DNA of 64,000 nt. It comes from Straminergon stramineum (Eukaryota > Streptophyta > Bryopsida > Hypnales > Calliergonaceae). Position 1 is the first letter of the stretch. Every line of letters starts with the position of its first letter. The position numbers and the translations under genes were made by a program. The notes under the pieces are model-generated. The model was not told the origin of the DNA. It ran no database searches and saw only the letters and a program-made list of their open reading frames with translations. Below, piece after piece: positions 62,501 to 64,000 of the stretch. The stretch covers positions 38,941,001 to 39,005,000 of the forward strand of contig OY987265.1 in NCBI GenBank assembly GCA_963920665.1, read 5' to 3'.

Positions 62501-63903
62501 TGGAGACTTCTATGCAGGTGGTCCGTGTTCCAGGGGCAAGGATCTGACTGTGATTTGACCGTGGAGTGCAGTCTGCAGCGGTGTTCAAGACCTTTGCTGA
62601 TAGCAGGGCGGAGGAGATGATGGCCAACGAGCAACGATTGAAGATCATAGTTTCCCGGCTTGAGGATCAAGTGAGCCGTTCGTCTTTTCTGGAAACTTCC
62701 AGTCCTTCGTCGTCAAGCATCCTGTCATCTTAGAGGGCGAGAATCTAACATGAATTTTTTCACAGGTGGCTGGGCTTGAGAAGAAAGTGGAGGAGGAGTA
62801 TGAATTGCGACAGCAAGTCGAGAAGGAACTGAGAAAATCGAGGCAACTTGGGTCGACGTTCTCGGCATTGGAGTCTGGAGAAGCCCAACCTGCGAAGCAG
62901 TCTTTGGAAAGGTATGGGTCTGCGGGTGTGCCTGCATCAGTGTTGGTGACTGGGTTCGGCGTTTGTTTGGGGCCGGAACTGGAGTCGTGATGATCGACTG
63001 ATCCTGATTTCCGCATTTGAATGATATAGGAAGCTGAGAGTCGTGGAGGCGGAGCTGTCAATGGCGCATCAAAGACTAGAGAATCTGCAATCGCAATGTG
63101 ACGAGAAGGATAGACAGGTAAGAGCCCTATTGAAGTGACGCGGTTTTGCAGCAGCAGTTTTATTGCAGATGTTACAGGATCCCTCTCGGTATTTGGGCGA
63201 CATTTACCGGAGAACGTCACATGTGTTCCCCCCCTCCCCCTAATCTGTGCTGACGATGCGAAAATGATGTCAACTACTGTGCAGATCAAGGCTCTGAACG
63301 GCCACATCAACCAAGTGACACTAGCAGCTGGACGGCAGACGACCGAAAGTCAGCAGAAGGTGCCATCAATTATCTTTCACTAGCTAGATGACCCGTGAAA
63401 GGGCGTCAAACTTGTTTGAGTACTTCGTGAGCGTTCGTTTCCTTGAGAGTTGGGATGATGACAGTACTGTTGTCATATTCCGGTGTGAAATAGCTGTGGT
63501 GCAAGTTCGCTCAGGCCTGACGTTGTCTACACAGGTGAAGGGACTGGAGGCATTGATGGAGAACGGTAGTGGCAAGTCTCTAGCCAGAACATCTAGTATG
63601 GGACCATGTATGGACTTCAGAAACGCAGACTCCGCCGCTCGGCGCCGGATCGAGGAGCTCGAAGCTCTTGCCGCAGGGCGCCTGAAAGAAGTGAGTGGCA
63701 GTCCTTGTCAGCCGTGCGTTGACTGCTCATGATTTCCGATTCCTCTGGTAGAGTGGGTTGTCTTCCGGGAACTGACGCGGAACTCGGTGCGTGGGTGGAT
63801 GCAGGTGTACGGTTTGAATGCGAAAGTTGCAGAGCTTGAAAGTGATTTGCACGACGTGGTTCATGGTTTGGTCCGCTGCAATCTGGATGTTCAGAATATG
63901 AAG
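50513..63903 (+). CDS. KIN12: KIN12/POK-class phragmoplast kinesin, 3' end outside window
   Basis: Plus-end type kinesin of the plant KIN12 class (POK/PAKRP1), acting at the phragmoplast and division site. Exons: 50513-51301, 51634-51789, 51952-52035, 52186-52305, 52467-52580, 52676-52768, 52875-53035, 53152-53226, 53326-53413, 53583-53641, 53772-53835, 53944-54009, 54127-54267, 54390-54494, 54580-54815, 54944-55079, 55180-55242, 55356-55435, 55556-55709, 55819-55920, 56055-56135, 56253-58544, 58635-62393, 62572-62670, 62766-62911, 63030-63117, 63285-63359, 63535-63690, 63805-63903, in phase, at least 3227 aa. A disordered Ser/Pro/basic head (1-255) leads to [11 protein letters not shown], then the motor (264-605) with GQTGSGKT (342-349), NRESSRSH (465-472) and DLAGSER (500-506), all intact. 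The rest is almost wholly coiled coil, including a 3,759-base exon. [12 protein letters not shown] in exon 28 resembles the conserved KIN12 tail. No stop is reached before the right edge. Longer than POK2 (about 2770 aa). Confidence 0.95.
58740..59500 (+). repeat. 67-residue tandem repeats in the kinesin coiled coil
   Basis: Inside exon 23 (about residues 1789-2042) three and a half units follow each other with a period of about 201-204 bases. Each unit has the pattern L-x-x-LQ-x-EL, then LLEEAE-like, then an A-S-x-x-L turn, EKDE-x-I and L-K-x-E-x-E-R-(L/M)-S. LQTEL, LQGEI and IQAEL mark successive units near 58956, 59157 and 59358. Period conservation at DNA level suggests growth of the rod by internal duplication. 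Confidence 0.75.
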
Positions 63904-64000
63904 GTGAATCTCTTGACAGGGTATTGAAAACTCTGCCGTGTGTGATGATGTATGTTGGGTTGACTGCAGATGGGAATCTTCTAACGTTTGTGTGTCGGAT

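Overview
The window is nuclear DNA of a streptophyte plant, most likely an early-diverging land plant such as a bryophyte (low confidence on the exact lineage). Reasons: five genes split by many short GT-AG introns, plant-restricted families (AHK1-type osmosensing histidine kinase, DRP1 dynamin, KIN12/POK phragmoplast kinesin, plastid-type tRNA-Ile lysidine synthase), TTTAGGG-type telomere-like sequence, and a decayed plastid rpoB fragment inserted in intergenic DNA.

Layout: 1-2880 AT-rich repeats; 2880-6244 a GC-balanced leader region interrupted by a MITE; 6245-13483 the AHK1-type hybrid histidine kinase (14 exons, about 1441 aa); 13484-20100 repeats, an (AT)36 microsatellite and two nested inverted-repeat elements; 20101-23884 a TilS/RSY3-type tRNA(Ile)-lysidine synthase (11 exons, about 662 aa); 24700-29170 AT-rich gene-free DNA; 30617-33765 a fumarylacetoacetate hydrolase (FAH) family gene (10 exons) with a long spliced leader; 34860-36430 a triplicated leader/promoter repeat; 36431-41051 a DRP1 dynamin (16 exons, 610 aa); 41696-49840 repeats, a palindromic-element cluster and the rpoB plastid insertion; 50513 to the right edge a KIN12-class kinesin with a very long coiled coil (29 exons seen, at least 3227 aa, 3' end outside the window).

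All five genes are on the + strand. They do not form a pathway: one senses osmotic or hormone-like signals at a membrane, one modifies an organellar tRNA, one is a small-molecule hydrolase, and two (DRP1 and KIN12) both act at the forming cell plate during plant cytokinesis. The rest is mostly transposon-derived: at least six repeat families were recognised by comparing copies within the window. I found no convincing undescribed multi-gene system. The most notable items are the clustered palindromic repeat family, the nested TIR elements with a visible target duplication, the triplicated DRP1 upstream repeat, the 67-residue repeats in the kinesin rod, and the rpoB insertion.
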